In this document: positions 27,110 to 35,902 of the stretch, piece by piece | Position numbering within the stretch: the first letter of the stretch is position 1 | Layout of the letters: each line of letters starts with the position of its first letter | NCBI GenBank assembly: GCA_964588495.1 | Contig: CAZPPS010000011.1 | Coordinates: forward strand, 7,460 to 71,459 | Source of the DNA: CAVPKN01 sp964588495 | GTDB taxonomy: Bacteria; Chlamydiota; Chlamydiia; Chlamydiales; JAAKFR01 | Direction: 5' to 3' | DNA length: 64,000 nt | Position numbers and translations under genes: made by a program | Notes under the pieces: generated by a model | Database searches by the model: none | The model's input: the letters and a program-made list of their open reading frames with translations, nothing else | What the model was told of the DNA's origin: nothing

Positions 27110-27790
27110 TTAGTTTGAGTCTTTGTTGTGGTGGTCAACAAACACAATTTCTCGTTTTGTGAGGAGGGAGAGGATTTCCCGGAATGAAAAAGGTCTGTAC
27201 TCGCCTAAAAGTTTGAAGGCATTGTCGATACCAACATCCATCGATCTTCCGTGTGGGGCATATTCGAGGTTTGAATGGGAGTGGCCGTAGAGATGCAGAG
27301 CCCCATGGTGTGACATATTCCAAACTCTATGAGCATAATGAGAAAGGATAATAGGATGTTTGCTGATCGTAATTTCTTTGTAATATTGAACCGAAGCAAA
27401 GAGGCTTTGTAAATCTTTGTTGGGATCTTCGATGTGGTGATCGTGATTTCCGAAAATAAGGTGAATATTTCTGCAAATAATGCGGGATCTTAAGGCTTCA
27501 ATGCTCTCAATGCCGCCAAAAGACCAATCCCCTAAACAAAAAAGGACATCCTCTAGACCTACCGTGTTGTTGATCCCCTGAACAAGAGCCGCATTCATAT
27601 CCTCTACTGAAGCAAAATCTCTGAGATGATTTTTTGAAGCGTAGTCGAAACGTTCTTTTTCAGAGGGCCATCTGGAATAAGGATAAGGTGGATCTATCCA
27701 CCTTGTGGAGCCTAGCACAATCGAGCTATGATTGTAATGGAGATCGGACGTAAAAAACGTTGTCTCCGGATCAAATTTAGGTCTTTTCAT
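27110..27790 (-). CDS. metallophosphoesterase
   Basis: Motifs SDLHYNH, GDWSFGG, GNHDHH, SHYAHRVW and YGHSHSN place this 226-residue protein in the calcineurin-like phosphoesterases, in the subgroup with a Tyr-x-His-Ser-His ending that is often found in phages and as accessory enzymes. The start overlaps the stop of the upstream gene (27787-28371) by four bases, so the pair is an operon. The substrate is unknown. Confidence 0.85.
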   Translation of the reverse strand: MKRPKFDPETTFFTSDLHYNHSSIVLGSTRWIDPPYPYSRWPSEKERFDYASKNHLRDFASVEDMNAALVQGINNTVGLEDVLFCLGDWSFGGIESIEALRSRIICRNIHLIFGNHDHHIEDPNKDLQSLFASVQYYKEITISKHPIILSHYAHRVWNMSHHGALHLYGHSHSNLEYAPHGRSMDVGIDNAFKLLGEYRPFSFREILSLLTKREIVFVDHHNKDSN

Positions 27791-28371
27791 TGCACGCGCG
27801 GATTCGGCCTCAACTTATGTTTATGCGTTGTGCCAGAGGCACTTGTTGAAAAACACACTTCCTGATCCTCTCCTAAAGCTGTTAAGCTCATACTGAAAGG
27901 GAAGAGTATAGGTGTTTCTATCATGCGGTCCGGTTCACTAGCTACGTTGATTCTAGTTCTTTCTGTAATTCCAAATTTCCTTGGCTGTTTATTTGTATGG
28001 AAATTTTGAAAGTATTTCTTTTCGTGATAATCATAGCTATATATCACAAATTCGATGGCGAATAAGGGGCGTTCTTTTGCGATGGCAAGGGCTTCTTGCA
28101 TAATCGCTTTATTTTTAAAAGATAGGTGGCCACATATATGGACTACATCGAATCCCTCCCAAGCAATAAAATCAAATACACCAACTATATTAGCAGCAGT
28201 CTCTGGTTTTTCAGGGTTGCATACTTGCAAATCTTTCAGTAATTGCGTACCAGTTGAAATAAAGGATAAACTCAATAGGTGACCTATAGAAGCACCTTGG
28301 TTTTCAGAATCAAATGCTAAAGCTGCACGTTTATCACAGCGAACATCCATAATTTCATAGTAATCTGTCAT
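27787..28371 (-). CDS. unknown protein in operon with phosphoesterase
   Basis: The 194-residue protein has no signal peptide and no family I recognise. It has a mixed alpha/beta look (ALAFDSENQGASIGHLLSLS, FVIYSYDYHEKKYFQNF) and a basic C-terminus (HKHKLRPNPRVQ). It is translated ahead of, and overlapping with, the phosphoesterase at 27110-27790. The two-gene organisation could be a regulator/enzyme or toxin/neutraliser pair, but nothing in the sequence decides this. Confidence 0.55.
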   Translation of the reverse strand: MTDYYEIMDVRCDKRAALAFDSENQGASIGHLLSLSFISTGTQLLKDLQVCNPEKPETAANIVGVFDFIAWEGFDVVHICGHLSFKNKAIMQEALAIAKERPLFAIEFVIYSYDYHEKKYFQNFHTNKQPRKFGITERTRINVASEPDRMIETPILFPFSMSLTALGEDQEVCFSTSASGTTHKHKLRPNPRVQ

Positions 28372-28463
28372 AAATAACCTAAAGTTCTTAGCTCAGAAAG
28401 ACATCTTAGAGAATTTGCTCATTTAAATGGAAAAAAAAGAAAGAGCTTAAGTATTATTTTTCT

Positions 28464-30167
28464 ATGATAGTTGGAATTGATTTAGGAACGACAAATAGTT
28501 TGGTGGCCATTTGGGAAGAAAATGGAGCCAAGTTAATCCCCAATGCCCAGGGCACTTACCTGACCCCCTCTGTTGTTAGCTTGGACAGTGCGGGCAATGT
28601 CGTTGTCGGAAAATCGGCAGTCGATCAATTGGACGCCCACCAACAACTTTCCTTAGCCAGTTTTAAACGTTATATGGGAACGAATAAAATTCTCAAATTG
28701 GGCAATCATAGTTTTCGCCCTGAAGAACTGAGCGCGCTGATCATAAAAAATCTGATTCGGGATGCCGAAACCTATTTAAATACAAAAGTCACAGAAGCCA
28801 TTGTGACAGTGCCCGCCTATTTTAACGATGTACAACGCAAAGCAACACGTCTTGCAGGACACCTGGCCGGTATCAAAGTGGAACGGCTTCTCAACGAACC
28901 TACAGCTGCTGCCATCGCCTATGGGTTACAAAATCTTGAATCTGAAACGAAATTTTTGATTTTTGACTTAGGCGGCGGAACTTTTGACGTTTCTATCGTA
29001 GAGCTTTTCTCCGGAATCATTGAAGTACGCTCTAGCGCAGGAGACAACAGACTCGGAGGCGATGACTTTGTCGATAAATTGGAAGAGTTTATCCAAAAAG
29101 AGCTCTTTAAACAGTTCCAAATCGATTACAGCCAACTCAATGCGGAAACTCAAACACGCTGGAGGCATCAAATTCAGTTGCTGCTCCATACGCTGAGTGA
29201 CAAAAGCTCTGCCGTATTTAGAATGACCCACAATGAAAAACCCATCGAAATGACAGTGACGCGCGAGCAATTCAATCACTGTGTTCAACCTTTGATGGAA
29301 CGGATCCGCACTCCTTTGGAAAAAGCGCTCCATGATGCCCGCATTCTTCCCCATCAGCTCGATTCTGTGATTTTAGTGGGAGGGGCCACAAGAATGCCCC
29401 TCATCGGTTTAGAAGTGGCCAAACTCTTTGGCAAATTCCCTTTTTCCAACGTGCAGCCCGATACGGTGGTCGCTCTTGGAGCTGCTGCCCAAGCCGCGAT
29501 GAAACAAAGACATCAAGATCTTAAAGATGTCGTCATTACAGACGTGTGCCCTTTTACACTCGGAACCGATGTGCTCGATCAACAAAGTCCCGATGGCATT
29601 CGATTTTTCCCCATCATCGAAAGAAATTCGACGATCCCAACCAGCCGTGTAGAGAGACTCGTCACCACCGCAGACTACCAAAAACAGATGTTTGTGGGGA
29701 TTTATCAGGGCGAAAGCTACAGAGTCAATGAGAATGTGAAAATCGGCGAAGTGGTCATCTCAGTTCCAGCCGCTTTAGCAGGAGAAGAGGCCATCGATGT
29801 CCGCTACACCTATGATATCAATGGCTTGCTGGAAGTGGATGTCACATCGGTCAGCACAGGACAGCAGAAAAAACTGCTCATCGATAATCACAGCCACCAA
29901 CTCTCTGAGAGCGAGATTCTTTCCAGTTTAGAAAAACTGAGGCATTTAAAAATCCATCCCCGCGATCAGATCGAAAATCGACAACCCATCGTCGAGCTAG
30001 AACGGCTGTTTGAATTTGTGAATGGAGAAACGCGGGAAGAAGTCGCCCGGGTGATTCAAAAGTTCAATAAGACACTGGATACGCAAGATCTTCCGCTGAT
30101 TGAAGAGGCCCGAGAAGACGTTACCGAGTTTGTTTCATCTTTTAAAAGCCCATTTTTTAGCGAATGA
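28464..30167 (+). CDS. hscC: Hsp70-family chaperone, HscC type
   Basis: The N-terminal ATPase domain shows VGIDLGTTNSLVAIW, VTVPAYFNDVQRKATRLAG, LNEPTAAAIAYGL, FDLGGGTFDVS and ILVGGATRMP. At 567 residues it lacks the long C-terminal lid of DnaK (about 640), matching HscC (about 556 in E. coli). HscC works with special J-domain partners (DjlB/DjlC) rather than DnaJ. Here the next gene, overlapping by ATGA, encodes such a J-like domain at its N-terminus, which supports the HscC call. The substrate system is unknown. Confidence 0.85.
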   Translation: MIVGIDLGTTNSLVAIWEENGAKLIPNAQGTYLTPSVVSLDSAGNVVVGKSAVDQLDAHQQLSLASFKRYMGTNKILKLGNHSFRPEELSALIIKNLIRDAETYLNTKVTEAIVTVPAYFNDVQRKATRLAGHLAGIKVERLLNEPTAAAIAYGLQNLESETKFLIFDLGGGTFDVSIVELFSGIIEVRSSAGDNRLGGDDFVDKLEEFIQKELFKQFQIDYSQLNAETQTRWRHQIQLLLHTLSDKSSAVFRMTHNEKPIEMTVTREQFNHCVQPLMERIRTPLEKALHDARILPHQLDSVILVGGATRMPLIGLEVAKLFGKFPFSNVQPDTVVALGAAAQAAMKQRHQDLKDVVITDVCPFTLGTDVLDQQSPDGIRFFPIIERNSTIPTSRVERLVTTADYQKQMFVGIYQGESYRVNENVKIGEVVISVPAALAGEEAIDVRYTYDINGLLEVDVTSVSTGQQKKLLIDNHSHQLSESEILSSLEKLRHLKIHPRDQIENRQPIVELERLFEFVNGETREEVARVIQKFNKTLDTQDLPLIEEAREDVTEFVSSFKSPFFSE

Positions 30168-32683
30168 ACATTTGGGACATCCTCAAAATTTCCCCAACTT
30201 CTGATCAAAAGGCGATTCGGCGCGCCTACGCGGAGCAACTGCGCCATAATAATCCCGAAGAGAATCCGGAAGGTTTTCAAAGCTTAAGAGTTGCTTACGA
30301 ACGTGCGCTGAATGAAGCCCCCGTTCCCTCACATACAATCACATCCCAAGAGACTCCTGCTCCTCAGGTAGAAAAGCTTCATTTTAAAACTCCTGTCTTA
30401 GAGCCCAAACAAGTCCCAGAAGTCAACGCAAAGCAAATCAAAGCTCTTGTGATGGTTGACAACCTTTTAGAAGACAGCGATTCGCACCTTTTAAAACAGT
30501 GGCGTTTAGAAGGTGTTTTTAAAGATCTTGAGTTTTCTTTGCTGTTTCAAGAAGCGCTATTGGATGGTTTTATTACCGAAACCTATTTTCCAAAAAAGCT
30601 CTTCCTTAGGGCCTACAAAATTTTTGATTGGAAACAGCTTCGATTAAAAATCAAAGATAACCCCCTCTCAGAACCTCTTGATGTCATTATCGAAAATGAA
30701 GATCTGCATGACCTTTTGCATAGCTTTGAAAATCACCAAAAGAGTCCCCTTTTCCAAGCAGCGCTGCTGGATGATCTGGAATTGGCAAAAGAAGCTCTGA
30801 CAACAGATCCCGATTCTATCAAAAGGCATAACGAGAAGCAGGACACTCCCCTCCATGTGGCCTGCCAGGAGGGAGCGATAGAGGTAGCCACCTATTTAGT
30901 TGAGCAAGGCGCACCTTTAGAAGCCACAAATGATTTAGGTAAAACACCTTTGCTGGTTGCTATTGAGCATGAAGAGTTGGAATGCATCCAAATGCTGACA
31001 GCAGCGGGCGCCAATGTTAACCACCGCGATAAATCCCGCTACACTCCCCTTTATTTAGCAGTCGCTACCTGCTGCATCGCCATCATCCTTATTTTTGCGC
31101 TCCACCGTCGTATTGAATTTGACTCAGACGCCCTTTGCTTCGCTGTGCGGTCCAACGAACTGGAAATTGTAAAAATACTTGTCGAAGCCGGAGCAGATCC
31201 TTCAGCCCGCTCAAGTCGTAATGGCAATGATACTCCTTTGCAATGCGCCGCCCGTTACGATCATCTTGAAATTCTCTCCTATTTGCTCGAAAAAGGGGCA
31301 GATCCCAACCCCATCAGTGACCATCCGGAGTCTTCCCCCCTTTCCATCACAGCCAAAAGAGGTTTTGAAAAAGCGTTCAAGCTATTGTTAGAAGCCGGTG
31401 GCGATCCCCATTGCAAATATGGGGAACCCTTTTTGTTGGCTATGCAGCAGGGACATCATAATATTTTAAAATTTTTCGATTTAGAAGGCGTTATCAGCCC
31501 TTATGTTGTTATTCGACTTTCACAAGCAGGTTTCTACGGATTTCCTTCCGTAACCGATGATCTGTGTTTTCGATACGAAAGCTTTTATGATGTGGATGAA
31601 AATAACCAGTATGTTTACACAAACAACAAATATGCTTTAAATATCCGGCCCATTAATGACACGACCAACCCCTTATTCCAAGCTGTTTTACGGAATGACC
31701 GGACTGCTTTGCAACAACTTTTAGAGGCAGGTCACAATCCAAACCAGACACTGGATAATGGGCTTGGACTTCTACATGTGGCGATTCAACACCATTTCAA
31801 TGATCTATTTGATCTTCTTTTAGAACAGGGTGCCGATATCAATCTTGCCCCTGGCCCTTGGCCAAAATTGGCATATTCTCCTCTTTTTGCCGCCGTTAAG
31901 TTCAAAAATAGTTATGCTTATGAAATTCTGACAGAGCGGGGCGCTCTTGATGTCCCGACAGGTTCGTTTCACACAGCCCTTTATCCTGCGGTCTATAATG
32001 GAGACTTAAGCCTTGTCAAGGATCTCATTGCACGTGGCTCTAATATAAACCAATACTTTTGGACTGGATACCGCAATCTGGTCTATGCCGCCGTCCGCTA
32101 CCAACAGATTGATATATTAAAATACCTTCTTTCCCTTGGCTTGCATCCCGATATGTATCCACAGCAAACACCTCCTGAAAACAATTCCACGGGTGCTCTG
32201 CTCACACCACTCACAGTTGCCGTTAAAAACCACGATTTAGAAGCTGTCCAGCTACTTCTGGCAGCAGGCGCCAATCCCAATAGACCCTCTGAGGGCGTCC
32301 CTCCCTTGCATTTTGCTATCTCTCAAGCCCGGTTTAATGGAAGTAAGACGCGCGATTTTGAAGCGGTCCTTGCCTCTTATCATGCGATCATCGACGCTTT
32401 GCTTGCCGCCGGAGCCGATATCAATGCGACCTCTGATTCAGGAGAGACCTTTCTGATTAAGGCGATCCAAAACGAGGAAAAGGAAACGGCTCTGCATCTC
32501 ATTAAGGCGGGAGCTGATGTCAACGTTCGAGATAAGAAGGGACTCTATCCTGTGGATCATGCCCTTGCAAACAACCAGCATAAAGTCCTGCTCACTTTGA
32601 TCTATGCGGGTGCAAACTGCGCTGCAAACGAAGCCTCTAAAGAAGCTATCATGACACTCTACAATTCACTCACGGGTCGTTAA
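30164..32683 (+). CDS. DjlB/C-like J-domain fused to ankyrin repeats, 839 aa
   Basis: Residues 1-50 (NIWDILKISPTSDQKAIRRA ... NPEGFQSLRVAYERAL) match the J-like domain of DjlB/DjlC. As in that group, the His-Pro-Asp tripeptide of true J-domains is missing (HNNPEENPEGF stands there). Residues of about 190-830 form about fifteen ankyrin repeats. One repeat contains an unusually hydrophobic run (LYLAVATCCIAIILIFALH, about residues 303-321) that could be a membrane helix. It is coupled to the HscC-type gene by a four-base overlap. The likely role is to direct the Hsp70 to proteins bound by the ankyrin arm; this is inferred from the fusion. Confidence 0.85.
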   Translation: MNIWDILKISPTSDQKAIRRAYAEQLRHNNPEENPEGFQSLRVAYERALNEAPVPSHTITSQETPAPQVEKLHFKTPVLEPKQVPEVNAKQIKALVMVDNLLEDSDSHLLKQWRLEGVFKDLEFSLLFQEALLDGFITETYFPKKLFLRAYKIFDWKQLRLKIKDNPLSEPLDVIIENEDLHDLLHSFENHQKSPLFQAALLDDLELAKEALTTDPDSIKRHNEKQDTPLHVACQEGAIEVATYLVEQGAPLEATNDLGKTPLLVAIEHEELECIQMLTAAGANVNHRDKSRYTPLYLAVATCCIAIILIFALHRRIEFDSDALCFAVRSNELEIVKILVEAGADPSARSSRNGNDTPLQCAARYDHLEILSYLLEKGADPNPISDHPESSPLSITAKRGFEKAFKLLLEAGGDPHCKYGEPFLLAMQQGHHNILKFFDLEGVISPYVVIRLSQAGFYGFPSVTDDLCFRYESFYDVDENNQYVYTNNKYALNIRPINDTTNPLFQAVLRNDRTALQQLLEAGHNPNQTLDNGLGLLHVAIQHHFNDLFDLLLEQGADINLAPGPWPKLAYSPLFAAVKFKNSYAYEILTERGALDVPTGSFHTALYPAVYNGDLSLVKDLIARGSNINQYFWTGYRNLVYAAVRYQQIDILKYLLSLGLHPDMYPQQTPPENNSTGALLTPLTVAVKNHDLEAVQLLLAAGANPNRPSEGVPPLHFAISQARFNGSKTRDFEAVLASYHAIIDALLAAGADINATSDSGETFLIKAIQNEEKETALHLIKAGADVNVRDKKGLYPVDHALANNQHKVLLTLIYAGANCAANEASKEAIMTLYNSLTGR

Positions 32684-32957
32684 TAACAGAATCAATTTCT
32701 CTTTGGGCTGCAGGGAGAAGGGAATGGTATTTTTCTAGATCGAAGTGTTTGTTGCGCAGCCAGACGTTGCCGATCGATTCCCCGCAAAGACTGATTAAAA
32801 CCACATCTTCCTGAGGATCTTGGCAAATGGCAAATAACGTGTTGAGTGTTTCAGCGTCATCAAAATCTTCTAAAGCGTGAGCAGCATCTATCCGTTCTGC
32901 TTCATAAGCTTTTTTATCTTTTACAATTTCAATCAACAAATCCCGTTGTGATTTCAT
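32670..32957 (-). CDS. small HEAT-repeat-like protein
   Basis: The 95-residue protein is all helical with two HEAT-like units (ERIDAAHALEDFDDAETLNT and QEDVVLISLCGESIGNVWLR). Such small proteins are often immunity factors or adaptors. Its stop overlaps the end of the convergent ankyrin gene by 14 bp. No partner gene lies beside it on the same strand. Confidence 0.65.
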   Translation of the reverse strand: MKSQRDLLIEIVKDKKAYEAERIDAAHALEDFDDAETLNTLFAICQDPQEDVVLISLCGESIGNVWLRNKHFDLEKYHSLLPAAQREIDSVINDP

Positions 32958-33022
32958 ATATTCTCTTAAAGGAAGAATGTCGTATTATTTGACTCGATTA
33001 AATTGAACACAACGCTTTTTCG

Positions 33023-34090
33023 ATGAACCTTGATGAACTTAAAACTAGTGGATGCATCATTTTTGAATGCATCGGAGGAAGCAAAGCCTATGGCCTTGCA
33101 ACCGAGGGATCTGATACCGATATTCGGGGCGTTTTTGTTCTTCCCCAGGATCAATTCTATTCTTTCGATTATCAGGATCAGATTGGTGATGAGCGGGGCA
33201 ACACTGTCTATTATGAACTGAAAAAATTTCTGGGGTTACTCGCCAAAAACAATCCCACTATGCTCGAATTGCTCAATATTCCTGAGGATTGTGTCCTCTA
33301 TAAACACCCTCTCTACGACAAAGTCAAAGCCAAAGACTTTGTGTCACTTCTGTGTAAAGATAGCTTTGCAGGTTATGGAATGAGCCAGCTTAAGAAGGCT
33401 TACGGACTGAACAAGAAAATTCTAAATCCCGTCGACAAGCAAAGGAAATCGGTCCTCGACTTTTGTTATGTTTTGAACGAGCAGGGATCGATGCCCCTTC
33501 TTGAGTTTTTGAAAATCCGAGGGCTCTCAGTGGACAAATGCGGCTTGGTTGCGATTGCTAATATGCGGGAAGTCTACAGTGTTTTTTATAGCGAAACCGC
33601 TCAATATAAGGGAGTCAGCAATGACCCCACTTCGATGGAAGTGACCCTCAGCTCCATCCCTAAAGGGGAAAAACCGATCGCCACACTCTCCTTTAATAAA
33701 GATGGCTACAGCCGTTATTGCAAAGATTACGCCGAATACTGGCATTGGGTCGAAAACCGCAACGTTGAAAGATATCAAAACACGATCGAGCACGGCAAAA
33801 ATTATGACACCAAGAACATGATGCACGTTTTCCGCCTCATCTCGATGGCAGAAGAGATCGGCCGTTCTGGGCAAATTGTTGTGCGTCAACCGATTAGCGA
33901 GTTCCTTCTCAAAATCAAAGGAGGAGAATTTAACTACGATGAGCTCTCTGCCCTAGCTCAACAAAAGCTCAAGGACATCGAAGCGATCTATAGCGCCTCC
34001 TCTTTGCCGCCAGCCCCTGACATCAATTTCATCAACCAGTTGCTGATCAATCTGCGAAAGGAGTTCTATGGACTACACCGATGTGATTAA
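33023..34090 (+). CDS. RlaP-family nucleotidyltransferase
   Basis: The N-terminus carries the polymerase-beta-type nucleotidyltransferase signature GSKAYGLATEGSDTDIRGVF (GS, then DxD). The length, 355 residues, and the later EYWHWVENRN / KNMMHVFRLI pattern fit the COG3541/RlaP group, proposed to act in RNA repair. The gene directly downstream is the truncated start of a second member of the same family, beginning inside this gene's end. RtcB, also an RNA repair enzyme, lies 8 kb away. Confidence 0.8.
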   Translation: MNLDELKTSGCIIFECIGGSKAYGLATEGSDTDIRGVFVLPQDQFYSFDYQDQIGDERGNTVYYELKKFLGLLAKNNPTMLELLNIPEDCVLYKHPLYDKVKAKDFVSLLCKDSFAGYGMSQLKKAYGLNKKILNPVDKQRKSVLDFCYVLNEQGSMPLLEFLKIRGLSVDKCGLVAIANMREVYSVFYSETAQYKGVSNDPTSMEVTLSSIPKGEKPIATLSFNKDGYSRYCKDYAEYWHWVENRNVERYQNTIEHGKNYDTKNMMHVFRLISMAEEIGRSGQIVVRQPISEFLLKIKGGEFNYDELSALAQQKLKDIEAIYSASSLPPAPDINFINQLLINLRKEFYGLHRCD

Positions 34091-34199
34091 AAGCAAATTG
34101 GATGAACTGGAAAAAGCGCATGACATCCACATTTTGTTTGCCTGCGAATCAGGAAGCCGAGCATGGGGTTTCCCCTCACCTGACATGGCAGGAAAATAA
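34068..34199 (+). pseudogene. truncated second RlaP-family nucleotidyltransferase
   Basis: AAAGGAG stands four bases before this ATG, inside the end of the upstream gene. The reading frame gives DIHILFACESGSRAWGFPSP, the start of the GS...DxD site of the YcgL/RlaP-type nucleotidyltransferases. Immediately after SPD, where the metal-binding Asp residues should follow, it runs into the dispersed repeat and stops (MAGK-stop). So 43 codons of an originally roughly 250-codon gene remain. The repeat or a deletion beside it removed the rest. Confidence 0.75.
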
Positions 34200-34337
34200 A
34201 AATAATAGGATAAAAGGATGAACAGGATAATTTAAAAAAATATTTTTTTTGCTTTTTTTATCCTGCCCATCCTTTTATCCTATTATTTTTATTATCTTGT
34301 AAATCTTGCCGCTCCGCGATCTTGTCCATCCTGTTTT
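34193..34337. repeat. dispersed palindromic repeat, copy 2 (full)
   Basis: Two arms (about 34195-34230 and 34259-34294), rich in AGGATAAAAGGATG and its complement CATCCTTTTATCCT, flank an A/T-rich centre. A tail follows with TCTTGCCGC...GCGATCTTGTCCATCC. Copies occur at 48883-49020 and 57225-57345 and a tail-only copy at 17634-17695. The remainder of the gap to 34506 is a low-complexity C-rich stretch with no gene seen. Confidence 0.75.
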
Positions 34338-34506
34338 AGCAGTTCAGACATAGCCTCCTTCATTTAGCCAATATCTTTAAGCAGGAATTACCAAATGCGA
34401 AAGCCTTGCCCCCTCTCTCCCCAGCTCTACCGAGCAGGACGACACCCAACTCAACTCATTTTTTAGGTCTTGGCTTTTTTAAAAGTATAAATGGGAGCCC
34501 TTCAAC

Positions 34507-35382
34507 TCAAATCTTAATTGTAAAGATTTGATCTTCCAAAGGACTTTTAGAAAGTGCCGCCCAACGGTCAATAAGATAGCATTGTAATTTCCGCATGTAT
34601 TCTCTGTTATTTCTCTGGGGTGCGACACTCCTGATTTCGCTTTTTAGCTGATCATAATTTGGAAAATAATTTTTCGCGCAATCAAAAGATTTTGTCTCAG
34701 TATCCACAACGTATTTTATACCCGTTCCATCTTCTTGAATGATATTTCCAAAGCCTGAAAAATCGGTATACCCAATTTTAGAAATAGAATCGGAGACACA
34801 TTTTGGCGCAATACCACATCCTTCAATAAATGTGGAAATAACCATAACCCCTTCATCATTAATTTGATGCACTCGTGGGTAACACTGATTATAGGGATCT
34901 ATTTTTATACACACATCAATGGAATCTTGGGTGTCAGGTATCACAAGATAGTGCAGGGCAGCTTTGTATTCTGACGAGTTTTCAAACTGTTCATTTACGT
35001 AATTTGAACCCCATACTCGGCTCAGGTTTCCATCCGTTTTACGAAATTTATGTCCTTGCTCTGTCATTTTAAAATAGGTGCTCATCGTGATGCACTGCCC
35101 CGTTTCTTTCAGGTGAGCAAAGGTGTCTGTCAGAACTTCGTGCATCAACTTTTTAGTCATGAGCGGATTAAGTGGCCCATCGACATCCCAGCCTCTAGGA
35201 GGGTTCATTCTTAGAAAGCTCTCTATCTTTCGAGCTAAAACCCTATAATTTTCAGCCTCTGAAGAATCTAGCTCTTCAGCATCAAAAAGAGACTGGGTGA
35301 CAGCCCCAACGACCTCTTCTACCTCGTCAGTAAAATAATTCACGCTACTATGAGCATGGTAGTTAGTAAATATAGAATTCAT
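34507..35382 (-). CDS. unknown protein, possibly kinase-like C-terminal half
   Basis: The start is the ATG at 35382 (MNSIFTNYHAHS); TTG two codons upstream is also in frame. I do not recognise the family. The second half contains GYTDFSGFGNIIQ, then about ten residues later YVVDTETKSF. An N-x-I/L followed by a hydrophobic stretch and a D in an E-containing loop is how the catalytic loop and the metal-binding Asp of kinase-like folds look, and it parallels FDNLLLY...IIDLEEF in the two IQ proteins at 45913-47304 and 49648-51012. This is a weak structural guess. There is no signal peptide or membrane segment. Confidence 0.5.
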   Translation of the reverse strand: MNSIFTNYHAHSSVNYFTDEVEEVVGAVTQSLFDAEELDSSEAENYRVLARKIESFLRMNPPRGWDVDGPLNPLMTKKLMHEVLTDTFAHLKETGQCITMSTYFKMTEQGHKFRKTDGNLSRVWGSNYVNEQFENSSEYKAALHYLVIPDTQDSIDVCIKIDPYNQCYPRVHQINDEGVMVISTFIEGCGIAPKCVSDSISKIGYTDFSGFGNIIQEDGTGIKYVVDTETKSFDCAKNYFPNYDQLKSEIRSVAPQRNNREYMRKLQCYLIDRWAALSKSPLEDQIFTIKI

Positions 35383-35468
35383 AATCAAAACTTAGCTTAT
35401 GTTGGGTAAATTATATCATAATTTATTTAAGTTTTGATTAAGAAATGACTTTTTTTTAAACACAAGCC

Positions 35469-35828
35469 TCAATTTTGAGAAAATTGCAATCCAAATTTTA
35501 CAGAAGGGTCTACGAAACTTACGATGGCTTTAGATGGAATAGCGAGTCGGTTATAGACATCATTAAAGCACAATGTCACAAAGAAAAAATCTTCAGTAAC
35601 ACGAAGATCCCAAAACTGATGTTGAAGAACAATGGTCATTTCCTCGGGGTATTCTTCCATCAAATGGTCAGGGATGTCAACTTCCGGGTAGTTTGTGAGG
35701 AAAGTGATGTAAAAGTGATGATCGCCTGGTAATCCGCTATTTGAAACCTGGGCAAGGGCATTGCGTACGACAAGGCGTAAGCTTTCTCCAACAAGATACT
35801 CGTAATCTAATTTTATTATTTCGCTCAC
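35469..35828 (-). CDS. sspB: SspB-like ClpXP adaptor
   Basis: SspB delivers ssrA-tagged polypeptides to ClpXP. The 119-residue protein has the family core, GLPGDHHFYITF, PEEMTIVLQHQFWDL and the ending FVDPSVKFGLQF, very close to the alphaproteobacterial form. That form usually carries a longer flexible tail ending in a ClpX-binding motif; here the protein stops after FSQN, so the tail is missing. It is monocistronic. The resemblance may mean horizontal transfer or that the host belongs to another lineage than assumed. Confidence 0.8.
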   Translation of the reverse strand: MSEIIKLDYEYLVGESLRLVVRNALAQVSNSGLPGDHHFYITFLTNYPEVDIPDHLMEEYPEEMTIVLQHQFWDLRVTEDFFFVTLCFNDVYNRLAIPSKAIVSFVDPSVKFGLQFSQN

Positions 35829-35902
35829 TTGAATTAATTCCTCAATTGAATTCTAAAGAAACAATTTGTAAGCACTATAAAAAATTAGGTATTTTTTGTA
35901 TA

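Noticed and set aside
27787..28371. Type VI secretion Hcp-like protein
   Set aside because: Size is similar, but the characteristic Hcp strands and motifs are not visible and no T6SS genes are nearby.
35469..35828. Proof that the organism is an alphaproteobacterium
   Set aside because: One gene of alphaproteobacterial type does not outweigh the F-box and Inc-like genes; transfer is possible, so the assignment is left open.
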